Positions 9,239-21,509 of a stretch of 64,000 nucleotides of DNA are shown here, piece by piece (the first letter of the stretch is position 1; every line of letters begins with the position of its first letter). Source of the DNA: Neofusicoccum parvum (Eukaryota > Ascomycota > Dothideomycetes > Botryosphaeriales > Botryosphaeriaceae); contig CP087206.1 in assembly GCA_020912385.1 (NCBI GenBank), forward strand, positions 682,001-746,000, in the 5' to 3' direction. Below the pieces are notes generated by a model, which was not told where the DNA came from, made no database searches, and was given only the letters and a program-made list of their open reading frames with translations. The position numbers and the translations under genes are program-made.

Positions 9239-10284
9239 GGCAGTTAGCAACGTTCCGTGTGCACAGGATGTGACTTGCGGACTGATGATAGTATATATGG
9301 CATTTACTTGTTCACCAGCCTATAGCAGCACTGGTCCAATGGCAACCCCTCTATTAGCAGGAGGGGAAAGTTCCCGTCACTCATGCCCAGCTGGCGCCGC
9401 CGGGGCGGTGAAGTGCTCGAAGTGTGAAACGTGCCGAGAGACACGGCACTACACGAAGAAAGTACCCGAAACAACCCGACCACGCCTCTCTCCACCTCCA
9501 GCGTTCCAAGCTTCACGGAGTCCTCTCCTACCACCATTAGCAATCATCGGATTTACTGGGAGTTCCTTTTTGTCAGTACACGGACGAAGCCTTGCATTCC
9601 TTGCAATTTGACGGCCAGGCTCTCCGGCCTTCGTCCGTTGCGTCCACCTCACCTTAGCAGCTTACAAAGGCATCGCCGCATTTTGTCAGTCTACCCCTCA
9701 CCTGAATGAACAGCAAAGTAGATCCCGCAAGTGGCACGGACGAACACAGTCTCTCGAGCGAACGGGATTCTGCTGTGTAATCAGCGTGTCGGTTGGGTAA
9801 CCTTTCTTCCTGCTACAAGATGGGTCCTTGAAACCATGTAATCGGGTTCACTTGCACTGGGTTAGTAATGCGTGGAACGGTCCAGCGTAGAGACACGGAG
9901 CTGGATGGGGAGACTCTTCGGCTCCCTTTTCCAATATCCACATCCTTTGAAATCTCTTCACAGCGAACTGTCTTCTGCTGGTTTCCACAAACCAGATCGT
10001 ATGTAGATGAAGAACTTGTGCGAGAATACATGCAATACTCCCTGGAAGACGTCAAACATGAATTCCGTAACATGCGTGGAATTTTTGCAACGTAAAGTAG
10101 CACATTAATCAGGTTCTCAAAGTCTTCAATGTTTGTAATTCTATACGAGAAGTTCTATACTGAGTCAATCTGCCAGAGAAGCAAGTCCCAAATCAACAAC
10201 ACATTCTAGCTCTATCTAAGGTAAAGCAAAACTCAAATAGTGACGGGAAAGAAGTTCGTGACCACACTCGCAACCCCCCTATCC
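9239..10284. promoter_or_regulatory. P450 1 promoter and PKS 3' flank
   Basis: About 1.05 kb. The half near 9239 is the P450 1 promoter: TATATAT at 9292-9298, the cluster element at 9459-9470 and a following AACAACCCGAC. The rest to 10284 is AT-richer with no credible ORF and should contain the PKS 3' untranslated region. Confidence 0.45.
9457..9470 (+). promoter_or_regulatory. Cluster element AGAAAGTACCCGAA (P450 1 promoter)
   Basis: Shares the exact 13-mer AGAAAGTACCCGA with 25775-25787 in the MFS/acyltransferase promoter. It lies about 220 bases upstream of the P450 1 start. An ACAACCCGA follows within a few bases and recurs at 21395-21403. Confidence 0.5.
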
Positions 10285-13200
10285 TCACTCCTCCATCGCC
10301 TCAGCCGCCGCCCCCTTGGCCACCTCCGCCGAAACGAGCGCGCTCTTGCTGACGATGCGTACGGCGAGCTTGCTCAGCGGCGACGGGCTGAGGACGTCGA
10401 ACACCGACACGTCGGCCTTGAGCTCGTTGAAGATCCAGTTGCGGACCTCGATCGCCTTGAGGGAGTCGACTGGAAGCACGGGTCAGCAGGCGTATCGCAT
10501 CACTCCAAACCCCGGATCCCGCTCGGGTTTGGAAGGGGAAGAGAGAGAGAGAAAAAAAACGGGGAAGAACATACCTCCAAACGAGTAAAGCGGCTTCTCC
10601 ACATCGATGTCGCTGGGCGACGCCGTCATGGCGTTTGCGACGTTGACCCTGAGCGCCTCCTCGACGACGGCGGCCGCGTCCCTGACCGTCTGGGCGGCGC
10701 GCATGCGCGGGGCCGAGGCGTCGTCCTTGGCGCCTCCGGCCGCCGACGCGGCGCTGGCGCGATGGTCGAACTTGCGGTCGTGCGGCCACAGGTTCAGGCC
10801 CTCGCCGTCGCGCGGGACGTCGTCGTTGATGCCCACGAGCAGCTGCACCGGCACCGCCGTGCCGTCCGCGGACCTGCCGCGCATGGCCGCCGTCAGCGCC
10901 ACCTGGAGCTCGTGGTCCGTGAGCTGCGCCGGGATCCAGTGGCTGTACTTCTTCAGGTAGTCTTCGATCGTCGAGTCCTCGTTGAAGTGGTCGACGTCGG
11001 TGACCAAACCTACGTTCAGGGTGGTGGCGGCAAGGCCCTTCCCGTGGCGGTAGTGAGCAACAGCGTCCTCGTACGTGTTTCCGGCAGCGTAATTGGCCTG
11101 GGCTGTGTTGCCTATGATGCCCGACATGGATGAGAGGATGATGAAGAAGTCAAGCTCCTGGGGCAGCAGCGAATGAAGATTCCAGGTCCCCTTGACTTTA
11201 GGATCCACAGCGGTGCGCCATTTGTCGTATGTCATATTCTCGAAAATGCTGTCCCTGAGAACCATGGCGAGCTGAACCACGCCCTTGACCTTCCACTTCT
11301 TCTCACTGATCGTCTGAGCCAACTCGCCAACCTGAGACACGTCCGTGACATCACACTTTATGGCGTCCGCAGCGCAGCCTCTGCTGCGGAAGCTCTCAAG
11401 GGCTTCCTGCTGCTTCATTGTCGACGCTCCGGAGCGCGACAAGAACACCAGGTGCCGGGATCCCTGAGAACACATTTTCTCCGCAATCGTTAGGCCGAGG
11501 ACTCCGAGACCTCCCGCGAGGATGTAAGTGCCCTCCGGGTCCAATTCCAGTCGAGGCGGAGATGGCGGCAAGAGAGGTACGTTGGCATCATCGTTGAACT
11601 CGACGACGGCTCTGGCGTCAAAATGGCTGGACTGCGCCCCCGCAACGGCCTTGGGCAGGTCCGACACGGAATAAGTTCTGGTCGAAGCAATGGCCTCACT
11701 GCCCATCTCTGCAAGAACTGTCTCCACAAGAGCATACAGCTTGATGTCGTCCATGTTTTCGATATCAATAGAGGAGAAACTGACGCTGCGCTTGAAGAAC
11801 ATCGGATCGAACGCCGTCGGCTCGGTCTGCTGGCTGATGTCTACAAAGCGACCCTCGCTGGCCACGCATGACGAAAGACTCCTTAAGGCGGCACCGGTGC
11901 TGGCACTAACGATGACATCAACGCCTTTGCCGCTCGTCTGAAGCATGAGGCCGGTTGACAGAGAACTGCTGCGCGAGTCGAAAATACACTCTGGAGCCAC
12001 CGCGTGTTCGGTGGAGAGGAGGTCTTTGGTCGTGTCCGAGTCTACTGAGGCGTAGATGCTGGCTTTGAGGAAACGAGCGACTTGGATAAGTGCCTGTCCG
12101 AGATCTCCTGTGGCGCCGTCGATGAGAACAGACTCTCCGGGTCGAATGCGGGCAACATTCACTAGAATGTGCCAGGCGCTACCCAAGGACAATGGCAGGG
12201 CTGCAGCTGCTTCCGAGGACAGAGAAGCCGGCACCCGGCGGAAGGATGCCTGGTCTTGGCGAACATGAGTCCTAAACGCACCCCGATACAGCGTGAAGAC
12301 CCTGTCGCCGGGCTGTAGGTGTGTCACTCCCGGCCCAATCCTGGTGACGACACCAATCACCTCGCGACCCAATGTTGGTGTTGCTGCACCGCTGAGGAAA
12401 GCCTGGATGTCGGGGCCATTGAGGGCAACGTGGCTGGTCCTCACCTCCAGCTCTCCAGTAGCTAGTGGGCGCTGGGCCTCGACATCGTCGACCCAGCGAA
12501 CGCTGTCAATGTGCCCGGCCTTACGCGCTTCCAGCCTGCGACTGGTGCCGCTACCGTACAACGGTCCGAGAACGCTCCGCACATTGGCAGAGTGCAGCTC
12601 CATTTCCTTGTCAATGCCATCGTCGGCTTCTGCGCGAGGGATGAAGAGTAAGTTTCCAGACTCGGCAAACTCCATCTCATTGTTTTTTCCCTTAACACGC
12701 GCCTTTGTGCTCGAACGGAACGCGGCCAAGGTCAGCTCAATCGCGCGTTCGGATGCAATGTCGATCGATGGAGAGAGGTCCAGATGAGGCAGACAGATCT
12801 GAGGCTTCTCCACACGAACGGTACGCAGTAGGCCTGTTGTGGGTGCGAATGAAAGCGAAGTTTCTCCAGCCTCGAGAATGCCACCGCGTGTGATCCACAA
12901 CAGGTAACTGGCAGCAGTAAGTTTCCGGAACTGCTCAAACTGCTCCGCGGTCCATGTTATGACAAATGGCTCTTCGATTTCAAGAAGAGAAATGACGGCT
13001 TTGCCCGCCAACTCGTCCACCTGCGATAGATCGGCGAGACTGACATGCACTCCCATATCAGCCAGGTTACCGGAGAGGCGTTCTTCAAACGCCGATGCGG
13101 CTGGACTACGGTTCGAACCGTGAAGAAGAACCACTTCTTTGGTTTCGATGTCTGACTCTTTGTCGCCATCAACTTCAGCGATGACCAGTGTCGATTCTGC

Positions 13201-16200
13201 ATCTTCAACGATGGTGGAAGGTTTTCTGAGACCAGCGTCAACGATGATTTTATCCCAAGACGTGTTTGCACCACCCGCGCCTGCCAAAGCGAGCTTGCCC
13301 TCGGGACGCAATAGCGGGGCGACAAGGTGCAAAAGACCTGCGCTAGTAGTCGGGCCCAGGATGACGTCGAATTCGCCGAGCTCCTTGACTTTTTCAAGCG
13401 TCGTGATAGTAAGGTCTGGCTGACTCTCTGCAAGTAGCGCTTCGAGCCGTGAAACTGTCTCCTCATCAGAGGCAGCTACAGCACAGTGCTTGAACCTGAA
13501 CCGCTGATCCTTGACCGGAGCAAAGCGATCGAGCAGCGCGATGCTATCTTCCCACTCGGGAGCGCCAAGAATGAGCACATCGAGGTCGGCGTGTTTGAAG
13601 CATGTCAGGTCCAGCCAAGTGGCCAATTGGGCGCCCGATTTGCTCAAGCCACCCTGAGCCTTTTCCTGCGCCTTACCAACCAGAATAGCCTCAGCATGGG
13701 CACCCGTCAGCGCGTCGATGTCTTCCTTCCAGGTCAATCGGGCAGCACGCTTGGGACCGGCTGCTGACAGGGATGTGGACGTGCCAGAAGCGCCTGATGA
13801 GACCTCGGTCACCACCATACCCTTGATGACAATCTTTGCACCGGTCCAAGACTCATCCGAAACGACTAAATCACCGCATGTGTCGCGTGCAGTCAAAGAG
13901 GTGGCGCTGGCGAACCCGTGAAACTTGGATCCTACGCCTGACGGCTGGCGAGCCGATACGAACATGCTCTCGAGCGTGGTGGGAATAGCCGACTCGGCAA
14001 GCGGAGCTCCCTGCCCCATGGCAACGAAGATCAGATGGAAGATAGCGTCTAGCGTGGCAGGGTGGATAAGGTGTGGCGTTTCGAATTCGTACGGCATCGT
14101 CGACTTCGTGTCTGGAATAGTGATGGTGGCCCAGCCAGCACGCTCTCCAGGGACTGCCGCTGCCTCGACAACGTTGCGGAATGAGGGGCCATACTCTGTA
14201 CCGATGGCCTGGAGCTGATCGTAGAAGGCTGCCGTGTCGATATTAATCTGTGAGCGAGCCTTGATACCCTCAAGGTTGCGCGTATGCTGGAGCCACTCAG
14301 CGGCGCTTGCCGCTTCATCGACGCCGTCATCATAGAGGATGGCAAAGGAACCCCACGAATGACGAGTCCATGTACCGGCAGATGGAGTGGAGAAGACGGT
14401 ATAATGGAAGCAGTCAGACAGGACAGCATGGGGGCGTACATTGAGGAAAGTCTCCACGCCCTGATCTCCGGCAGGGATGACAAGTCCTTTGTCGAAGCGT
14501 ACATCGCGGAACTCGACGCCGTGCAGAATACGGTCAGGCGCTGCCAGCTGTTGAGCCGCCTCAATAGCCATGATGAGCATACCAGCAGCGGGATATAGCA
14601 CCGTGCCGGTGATCACATGGTCCTCCTGCCAGGGGCACTCTGAAGTACGCAAGAAATTGCGCCAGCATGGCTCCATAGGATTCTGGTTAGGTACAGGTAT
14701 ACCAAGCAAATCACTACGTGGAGTACTGCGTAGACGGGCGGAGGCAGAGGCTGGTGGCTCATGCCAGAAACCTTTGGCATGGTTCCAGGGGTACGGCGGA
14801 AGCGACGGAAGCACCGCGAAGGTATCCTGCTGCTCTTGCTCATCGTTAATACGGCGCAAGGTAACTGGATGACCTGCTGCCCAAAGCAGACCAGCGGCAG
14901 CCTTGGAAGTCTCTCCGGCATGTTTTCCGCGACTGAGGATCGACGTATAAGGGATGCGTTCCGGAGCTTGAGAGTCCCAGGCGGCCATGATCTGGCGGCA
15001 TGGCCCCTTCAGCGCCTCATGGGGCCCAACCTCAACAACAGCGCTCCAAGGAACACGCGTGCGGCGGCGGGAAGCACGACCCTGGGCCTGAGAGTGGTTG
15101 AGCAAGCTGGTGAGGGCACCTGAGAAGCGCACGGCAGACACGAGGTTGCGCATCCAGTAGTGCGCTCCAAGCGTTGCTGGGTCGTCGATGCGCTCCTCGG
15201 TGACGGAACTGAACATCACGATGTCCGAGGTATGCGTAGCCACCTCGCCCACGGCGGCAACGAAGTCATCGGCGACGGTTCGCATATGAGGCGAGTGGTA
15301 GGCTACCTGCACCCGCAGCTTGCGAGCGAAGCATCCATCCTGCTGTAGCATGGCTGTCAGCTGGTCGATGGCCTCGGAATCACCAGACAGCGTGACGCTC
15401 GCCGGGCTGTTTACGCAACCCACGACGGCAGTCAATCCTGCGGGCAGCCGCTGCAGGTACCGCTGTGCATCTTCTTCAGACACACCCGCTGCCATCATGG
15501 CGCCACGCCCTTCGCCCACGCGCTTCTTAACCTCTTCACTGTAGAATCCGCGCCAAAATCCGATACGAACCGCGTCTTCGTGCCCGATCAGGTCCGCACC
15601 GTAGGCCGCTGCCACCTCGCCGCTCGAGTGGCCAACCGTCGCGCGCGGCCGCACACCCCAGTGCCGCAGCAGGTCGACCAAAGCCAGCTGTACTATAGTG
15701 CATACAGGCTGAGAGAAAGTAGGCAAGTCAATGCGGGTGTCAGCCGGGTCGCTCAGAAGGTCTACCAGGCGCCAGCCCGCGCCCAACGTATCGAGGGTGG
15801 CCTGGCTGCGTTCAATGCTCTGCCGGAACACTGCGTTACCCAGTAGCTCGCGTCCCATAGCCGGCCATTGAGCCCCCTGACCGGTGAAGACAAAAATGGC
15901 ATTGTCGCTGCGTCCTGCCCGGTTTGGCTTGGGCAACCCTGCCTGCAGACGCTCACGTAGCACCTCGAGTGTCGGCGCCACGACGTAGCTGCGGAAGTCA
16001 AACTGCGTTCGCCGCATAGCCAGGGTATGTGCCAGGTCATCTGTGCTGATGGCGGTGCTTTGCTCCTTTTGCTGCAGGAATTCTGCATATTCTGTGCCTA
16101 GCCGCTGCACACCTGCACGGTCAAAGGCCGAGAAGACGAACAGCTTCGACTCGTCCGAGCCCTGGCTCGAGCTCTTGTCCGATATGCTGAGTCCCGAGTC

Positions 16201-17812
16201 GGATGAGTTGCTATCCTCGAAGATGGTCCGGTGATTGCCCATAAGACCATGCCCCCGTAGATAGTGGTATGCGTCATCCAAGATCACATGGGCGTTGGCG
16301 CCTCCGAAGCCGAATGAGTTGACACTGGCGCGGCGCAGACCCTGCGTCGGCCAGGGAGTGGGTTTTAACGGCAGCGAGAGGCGCCAGTCGTCAAGTCGCA
16401 GCTTAGGATTCAGTTTCTCGAAACCTGTTACAGGTGGGATTACACCTCGCTCGAGCGCCAACACTGCTTTGATGACACCTGAGATACCTGCCGAGCCTTC
16501 GGTGTGGCCGATGTTCGTCTTGACGCTACCCACGATGAGTGGACGGTCTGGACTTCTCTCAGCGCCGAAGCTTGCCCCGATGGCTCCCAGTTCAATGGGG
16601 TCCTGCGCTTGTTAGCTCTGACCAGTGATGTTGTGTAGTGGCTTTCAACTTACGCCTAATGAAGTGCCAGTGCCGTGCGCTTCAAAGTAGCCCGTATCTT
16701 CCATGGCAAGGCCAGCCATTTCGTACGTTGAGCGGATGAGTGCGGCTTGCGCTTCACCACTGGGCATTGTAATGCCGGGTGTCTTGCCGTCCTGGTTGGC
16801 TCCAGAGCCGCGAATGACAGCGCGAATTGTGTCACCGTCCTCAAGCGCTTTGCGTAGTGTCTTGACCACGATTCCGGCGACAGCCTCGCCACGTGCGTAG
16901 CCATTGGCCTTTGAGTCAAACGAATGGCTGATGCCATCCGGACTTAGCATGTGCATTGAAGACAACTGCGAGATGAAATTCGGTGACAGGATCATGTTCG
17001 TTCCGGTCACCAGCGCCTTCGTCGCACATTAGTCGTCCGTCTGTCAATGCAACCAAACCAACTGTGCTTACCTGCGTGCTCTCGCCTAGCCTCAGTGACT
17101 GGCAGGCCAGATGTAGAGCGTACAGACTCGAAGAGCAAGCTGTATCGAGTGAGAAGCTCGGGCCACGCAAGTCAAAGAACCAGGAGATTCTGTTCGAAAG
17201 CATGGCTCTACTCGTTCCAGATGCCGCGTTCTGCGGAAGATGCAGAGGGTCGCCTGCTGTCATCAGCTCGTAGTCATACGTCATTATTCCCGTATAGACT
17301 CCCGTTTGAGTGCGTGGCAAGCTCTCCATTGGAATACCAGCTGCAGAGAGGCGACGTGAGTCAGCATTCTCCGGATTAGCGGGTGTCGGACGGAATCTGA
17401 GTTACCATTTTCAAACGCCTCGTACGCAACCTCGAGCAGCTTCCGCTGCATTGGATCCATGCCAGCTGCTTCCTTGGCAGTGATGGAGAAAAACGGCGCG
17501 TCGAACACGGCCGGGTCTTCCTCAAGGAAGAAGCCGCTGCGGGGTTGGATCTAAGAAGCAGGGTCAGCGGTGCGAATGCGTCGTGGCACATGGCTTGAGG
17601 CTTACAGCTCCCCGTCTCTCATGGTTGGGATGGTACCAGGCCTCGGCATCGAACCGATCCGAGGGCACTTTCGAGTGGCCGGTGCGGCCCTGGCTGATCA
17701 TGTCCCAGAACTTCTCGACCGAGGAGGCCTCGCCAGGGAAGCGGCCGGCCATGCCGACAATGGCGATTGGCTCCACTTGGTCGCCATAGTTGGGGTCTTG
17801 GGTGGGAATCAT
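10285..17812 (-). CDS. Highly reducing polyketide synthase
   Basis: Six exons (17812-17606, 17550-17406, 17340-17072, 17016-16654, 16602-10575, 10469-10285), 2398 residues; phases agree at every junction. Domains in order: KS (about 14-440; Cys186 in DTACSSS, His in EAHGTGT and NIGHTEG), AT (about 560-880; Ser654 in GHSSGE), DH (about 955-1250; His990 in [11 protein letters not shown], Asp1180 in HPATLDAIF), a roughly 400-residue linker with no intact SAM motif (degenerate methyltransferase), ER (about 1690-2000; GATGDLGQ), KR (about 2019-2200; GGLGVLG, Tyr2166 in QANYAAGNT) and ACP (Ser2340 in GVDSLKA, split by the last intron). There is no TE, reductase or other release domain, so a separate hydrolase is needed. 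It should make a reduced, unbranched cytosolic polyketide. I preferred ATG 17812 because the KS consensus starts soon after it and a TATA-like box lies 74 bases upstream. An FSH1 hydrolase gene is the next gene upstream. Confidence 0.95.
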
Positions 17813-18447
17813 AGTGTCAGTGTTGCTGCTACACTCAAAGACTGGAGGGAGTGCACGGTACCTCACTGACGCAGGGACAGTCTCGATATAAGCTTGACAG
17901 GACGGCAAATGGCCCGAAGCCGCGCTGAGGGTGAGACAACCCCCCGAAAAGCCGATGGAACGGAACAAGAAAATGCCCGGTCAGCGTGGTCGTGGAGGAT
18001 CTAGTCGGGACCGGACGACAGGAAGAGTAACAAGCCGGGCATCCGCAAAACGCGCCCGTTATCAGGGAAGGGGGCCAAGACGGCCAGATTGTTGCAGCCG
18101 CATACACGGCGTAGCCCGGGTCATCAAGGGCACGGCAGTGCGAGCGCATGAAAGCGGCTGCAATGCCGAGGTCGGCGCTGCGGTGGTGATGGTGGCAGTG
18201 GAGTGGCGATGCAGCAGAGGTGCAGATGGTGGCAGTGGAGTGGGATGCAGCACAGGTGCACATGAAGTTGAGGGCATCGGTTCATTTCACGCTAATCCGC
18301 ATTGGGCGCACGCAACAGGCAGGGCAAGAGCATCAATTGAACAATCTAACCGGGTTTTCCTGCACGCTTCTAAACTACCGGGCTCTACAAGACAGATCGC
18401 CTGGACTCGTGTGAGAATGAGCGCAGCATCCGTGGTCGCAGGGATGC
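17813..18447. promoter_or_regulatory. PKS promoter region
   Basis: 635 bases between the PKS start and the stop of FSH1 hydrolase 2; both genes are leftward. On the coding strand, TTATAT (17886-17891) is a plausible TATA box. Weaker relatives of the cluster element occur as AAATGGCCCGAAG (17907-17919) and AAATGCCCGG (17971-17980), and CGGGACCG lies at 18006-18013. A 37-base imperfect tandem duplication is at 18188-18260. Confidence 0.45.
18188..18260. repeat. Two-copy 37-base tandem repeat in the PKS promoter
   Basis: GATGGTGGCAGTGGAGTGG begins at 18188 and the same start recurs at 18225 (one base lost). Each copy continues with GATGCAGCA and ends AGGTGCA. Confidence 0.7.
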
Positions 18448-19364
18448 TCACCATATCTGCTGCTGGCTCTGCCGCACCGCCCCCTCGATCGCTGTCCACG
18501 CCGCCTTCACGTCCTCTGCCCGCCTCGGGACGTCGTGCGCTCCCGTGTGCATCAGGCTCTGCACCACCCGGCTCTCGCAGATCCCGCGCATGAGCACTGA
18601 CAGCTCGACCATCATCGGATGATCTTTCTTGCCCGTGATGTGTACCGTGGGGATGCGGATGCGCGTCTGTTTGTCCAACAGCATCGGGTGGAACACGCGC
18701 GGCTGTGAAGGATGGCTTCTCTTTGCAAAGTCTCCGCTTGAAGTGCCCCGGTCGATGAACCCGCCCGTCTTGGCCGACTCGAACGCCTTTGCCGTGGTCA
18801 AGCAGAGCGCTTTTTTCTGCGCGTTGAGTCCAGACAGGTCAACATCCGGGTACTTCGCCAATAGCTTGATTTCCGCATCCGTCAGGCTGTCCAGGACATC
18901 GCTCGCGAAAGTGTCGTCCGGTGAGAACCCGACCACAGTTGACAGAAGAACGGCGAACTTGAAGGGCGGCGGCTCCGTAGCCTTCTCCAGTTCGTGCTGC
19001 ATGAGGTAGGACAGAGCCAACGAGCCACCCTGGCTGAATCCTAGGACACCGTCGAAAGGTCCCTCAACCTCGATGAACTCGGTGATGAGCTCGCAAGAAT
19101 GCCGCACATCTTCGGGCGAGAAGCTGGCATTGTAGCAGAGAAAGGGCCCCTTCACAAAATTGCCGACTCCTGTACGGCATGTCAGTGATGCGACAAGAAA
19201 AACCCAGGCCAAATCATCTACACACCCTGCGCTTTCTGGCATTCCACTTCTCCGTCGAGGAAGACAAACTCGTAGTTCGGATCTGCGCTGTCGATAAAAG
19301 CGCTCAGCTGGCTCTCAAGGATCGCGGCAGACGTGCCGTAGCCATGCAGGCAGAGAATCCTCAT
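18448..19364 (-). CDS. FSH1-type serine hydrolase 2, probable trans-acting PKS release enzyme
   Basis: Two exons (19364-19226, 19169-18448), 286 residues. N-terminus MRILCLHGYGTSAAIL, nucleophile Ser in GFSQGGS, catalytic Asp in ITGKKDHP and His in HTGAHDVP: a complete FSH1-family alpha/beta-hydrolase triad. The length is normal for fungal FSH1 proteins, and the substrate-lid region (about 150-210) is charged. LovG, which offloads dihydromonacolin L from the highly reducing PKS LovB, belongs to this family. The neighbouring PKS lacks a release domain and the two genes are tandem on one strand, 635 bases apart. Chain release is therefore the best inference, with post-PKS ester hydrolysis as the alternative. 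It is more compact than hydrolase 1 (5239-6227) and lacks that protein's acidic insertion, so the two have probably diverged in role. Confidence 0.88.
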
Positions 19365-19778
19365 GATTGAGGTAAGTTTTGGGAGGCTTCAGATTCCGGA
19401 TGTTACCCCATCTTTGGTTTTGGCAGCCTGCCCGCATGGAAATATTGCAGCTGTCGGCTGCTTTACCTACGCCAATCCTCCGGCTTACATATCGGGCGTC
19501 GGGGATCTGCAAAAGCACCCGTGGCCCCCACCATCTACTAAATGTTACCGACGAGCATCCAGACGCTCGGAAGCTCGTCATGTTCCCGCTCCTCGATGTA
19601 TTCGAAGGGAAAGGCGAGCCGGTGTGAGAAGGCCACGCTGGTTGCACAAAGCAATAACATGTGACGAGATAGAACGTGGTGTTGGCTGTAACATACTGAA
19701 TTCAAGTAATAAAAGTACAATTACTAGATGGAGCAGTCAAGAGGAAACAAAGAATGCCGTTTGCTCCGTGATCTTCAC
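19365..19778. promoter_or_regulatory. Promoter of hydrolase 2
   Basis: 414 bases between hydrolase 2 and the stop of the b5/b5-reductase gene. Only a weak relative of the cluster element (AAAGCACCCG, 19512-19521) is visible. No ORF of note. Confidence 0.35.
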
Positions 19779-21252
19779 CTAAAACACAAAAACTCGAGAC
19801 GAATCGGCGACTATGTTTTCGCCTCCCATTGCCACCAAATTCTCTTTCATGGCTTTGACCATTCCATTTGTACCACAGATCAGGTAGCAGCTTTTCTCTC
19901 CGGGGCGTGGCAATCGCCTTTCCATAGTGTCCCGAGTGATCCACCCAGACTCTCCCTCCCAACCCGGCGGCGGGCGGGCCAAAACATGATGCACCGAGAG
20001 CTTCTCTGGGTGCTGTTCTGCAAGTCTACCAATCTCATCTTTGAGCAGAATATCATCCTGCATTTCGTTCCCGTAAAGGATGCTTATCCTTGTTGAATCT
20101 GCGGGGTTCTCGCAGATCGCACGGACGATTTGGTAGATGGGAGTGATGCCTGTGCCGCCAGCGATGCAGCCGACCTGCTCCCACTTTCCAGGATAGTAAT
20201 CGCGAAACCTGCCAAACGGTCCGGATACAGAGACCATTGAGTTGAGTGGGAGGTCAAGCAGGTAGTTGCCCATTTTCCCTTGCGGGTATACTTTGACCGT
20301 CAACTCCAAGGCTCCGCGCGCATCAGGTGCGGATGTTGGTGTGTAACTCCTCTGGATCGTTTTGCCTCCAATCTCAGCCGACAGCCTGATGTGCTGCCCA
20401 AGGGGTAGGCCGAGAGGTGTGATTGTGTCGGGGAGTAGTAGAACAAAGCGATAGACGCCACGCGCAATCTGCTGTTTCTCAACGAGCGGAAAGGTCTGGA
20501 AGCTCCGCGGATCGAGAATTTGTTTGCTTTTGCTGATTTGACTGGGGGGTGGAATGGGTGTCTTTGGCTGGATGTAGGCTGGGTAGGTGTCAATCTCCTT
20601 ATGGCGTGCTGAAACAGCCTTCAAACGAAGGCCCAGCGCCGAAAGAACTAAAATGTTCAGAGAAGCTGTTGTCATTGCACCGCTCCAGAAATTGAACATG
20701 CCGGAACCTTTGTCGGGCAATTTTGCAGCAAAGTTTGCAGAAAATAGTCTCGTCGGCAGTGGAGTGATGCTCTTTGCAAACACGACTCCCACACCAAGTG
20801 CGCACCAAAGGAATGTTTTCGCAGCGCTCTTACTTGATCCAGAAATAGCAGGCACCGCGTCAGAGATCAGGTTCATGGGCTGGTACGTGGTAGCAGGCGC
20901 CGGTTGTTCCTAAAGGCATTCAGTGACTATTCTTGTTTTACAAGACGACCATTCATACGTGTGGAGGTAGCTTTCCGATCAAAAGCTTTTCCATCGTCTT
21001 GTATGCATCCTCAGAATGGGCTGCATCTTCAAACGCGCCAGTAGCTTCCTTCCCTGCTACGCCCCGGAGAATCTCCTCACCACCAGGATGGTCATCCAAG
21101 TAACCCGACACATTGTACACTTCAAAGTTAGCAAAGAGAAAAAGCTACCGGTTTCGAAGACACCAACCTTTGCCATTTATTGCAATCCAAAGGTCTTCCC
21201 TCGTACTATGCAAGGCCACCTCAGACAGCGAGTATTCCGGTGATACATCCAT
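19779..21252 (-). CDS. Cytochrome b5 / cytochrome b5 reductase fusion
   Basis: Three exons (21252-21168, 21119-20959, 20909-19779), 458 residues; the first two exons are easily missed and supply the b5 domain. Residues about 5-82 are a cytochrome b5 domain with the heme-binding DDHPGGEE and a distal AAHSEDA. Residues about 95-170 hold two hydrophobic segments, suggesting membrane anchoring. Residues about 205-458 form an FNR-type reductase: FAD motif RSYTPTS, GKMGNYL, NAD(P)H motif GGTGITPI, and CGTNGMVKA in place of CGPPPM. The enzyme would pass electrons from NAD(P)H through FAD to heme b5. In this cluster the natural acceptors are the two P450s, or possibly the acyl-chain chemistry (inference). 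The first intron starts GTTGGT, an uncommon but valid donor. It shares a 257-base divergent promoter with P450 2. Confidence 0.88.
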
Positions 21253-21509
21253 AATCAAGAGAGTAGTACCCTCGATGTGAAGTCCAAATTAACAATTTAG
21301 GCAGCCCAATATTTATCAAGTGTTGTTGGAGTGCTTTTAAACTCCGAAAATGCCGAGTGCTCGGGTCCTTTCCCGGCAATGTCTCCCACACAAACAACCC
21401 GAAGCTAGTCTACCCCGCGTTTCAATTCTAGCTTCAACTCTGTTCTATTAGACCATTTATGTTTCCTCTGAGTTCTCTCTCATTGTGTTTAATGCGATAG
21501 CCTAGCGCA
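21253..21509. promoter_or_regulatory. Divergent promoter of b5/b5R and P450 2
   Basis: 257 bases. Contains CTCGGGTCCTTT (21360-21371), the exact reverse complement of the cluster element. It overlaps an inverted repeat CCGAG-TG-CTCGG (21353-21364). AAACAACCCGA at 21393-21403 also occurs in the P450 1 promoter. Confidence 0.5.
21360..21371 (-). promoter_or_regulatory. Cluster element AAAGGACCCGAG (b5R/P450 2 promoter)
   Basis: Perfect 12-base copy on the reverse strand, about 110 bases upstream of the b5R start and 140 upstream of the P450 2 start, so it could serve both genes. Confidence 0.5.

Noticed and set aside
8166..9611. 481-residue open frame antisense to P450 1
   Set aside because: It is the complement of a four-exon P450 with clear heme and ExxR motifs. 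The antisense translation is His/Arg/Ala-rich with no domain, an effect of high GC.
9868..10095. 75-residue ORF between P450 1 and the PKS
   Set aside because: No similarity to any family, no promoter or splice context; within the probable PKS 3' flank.
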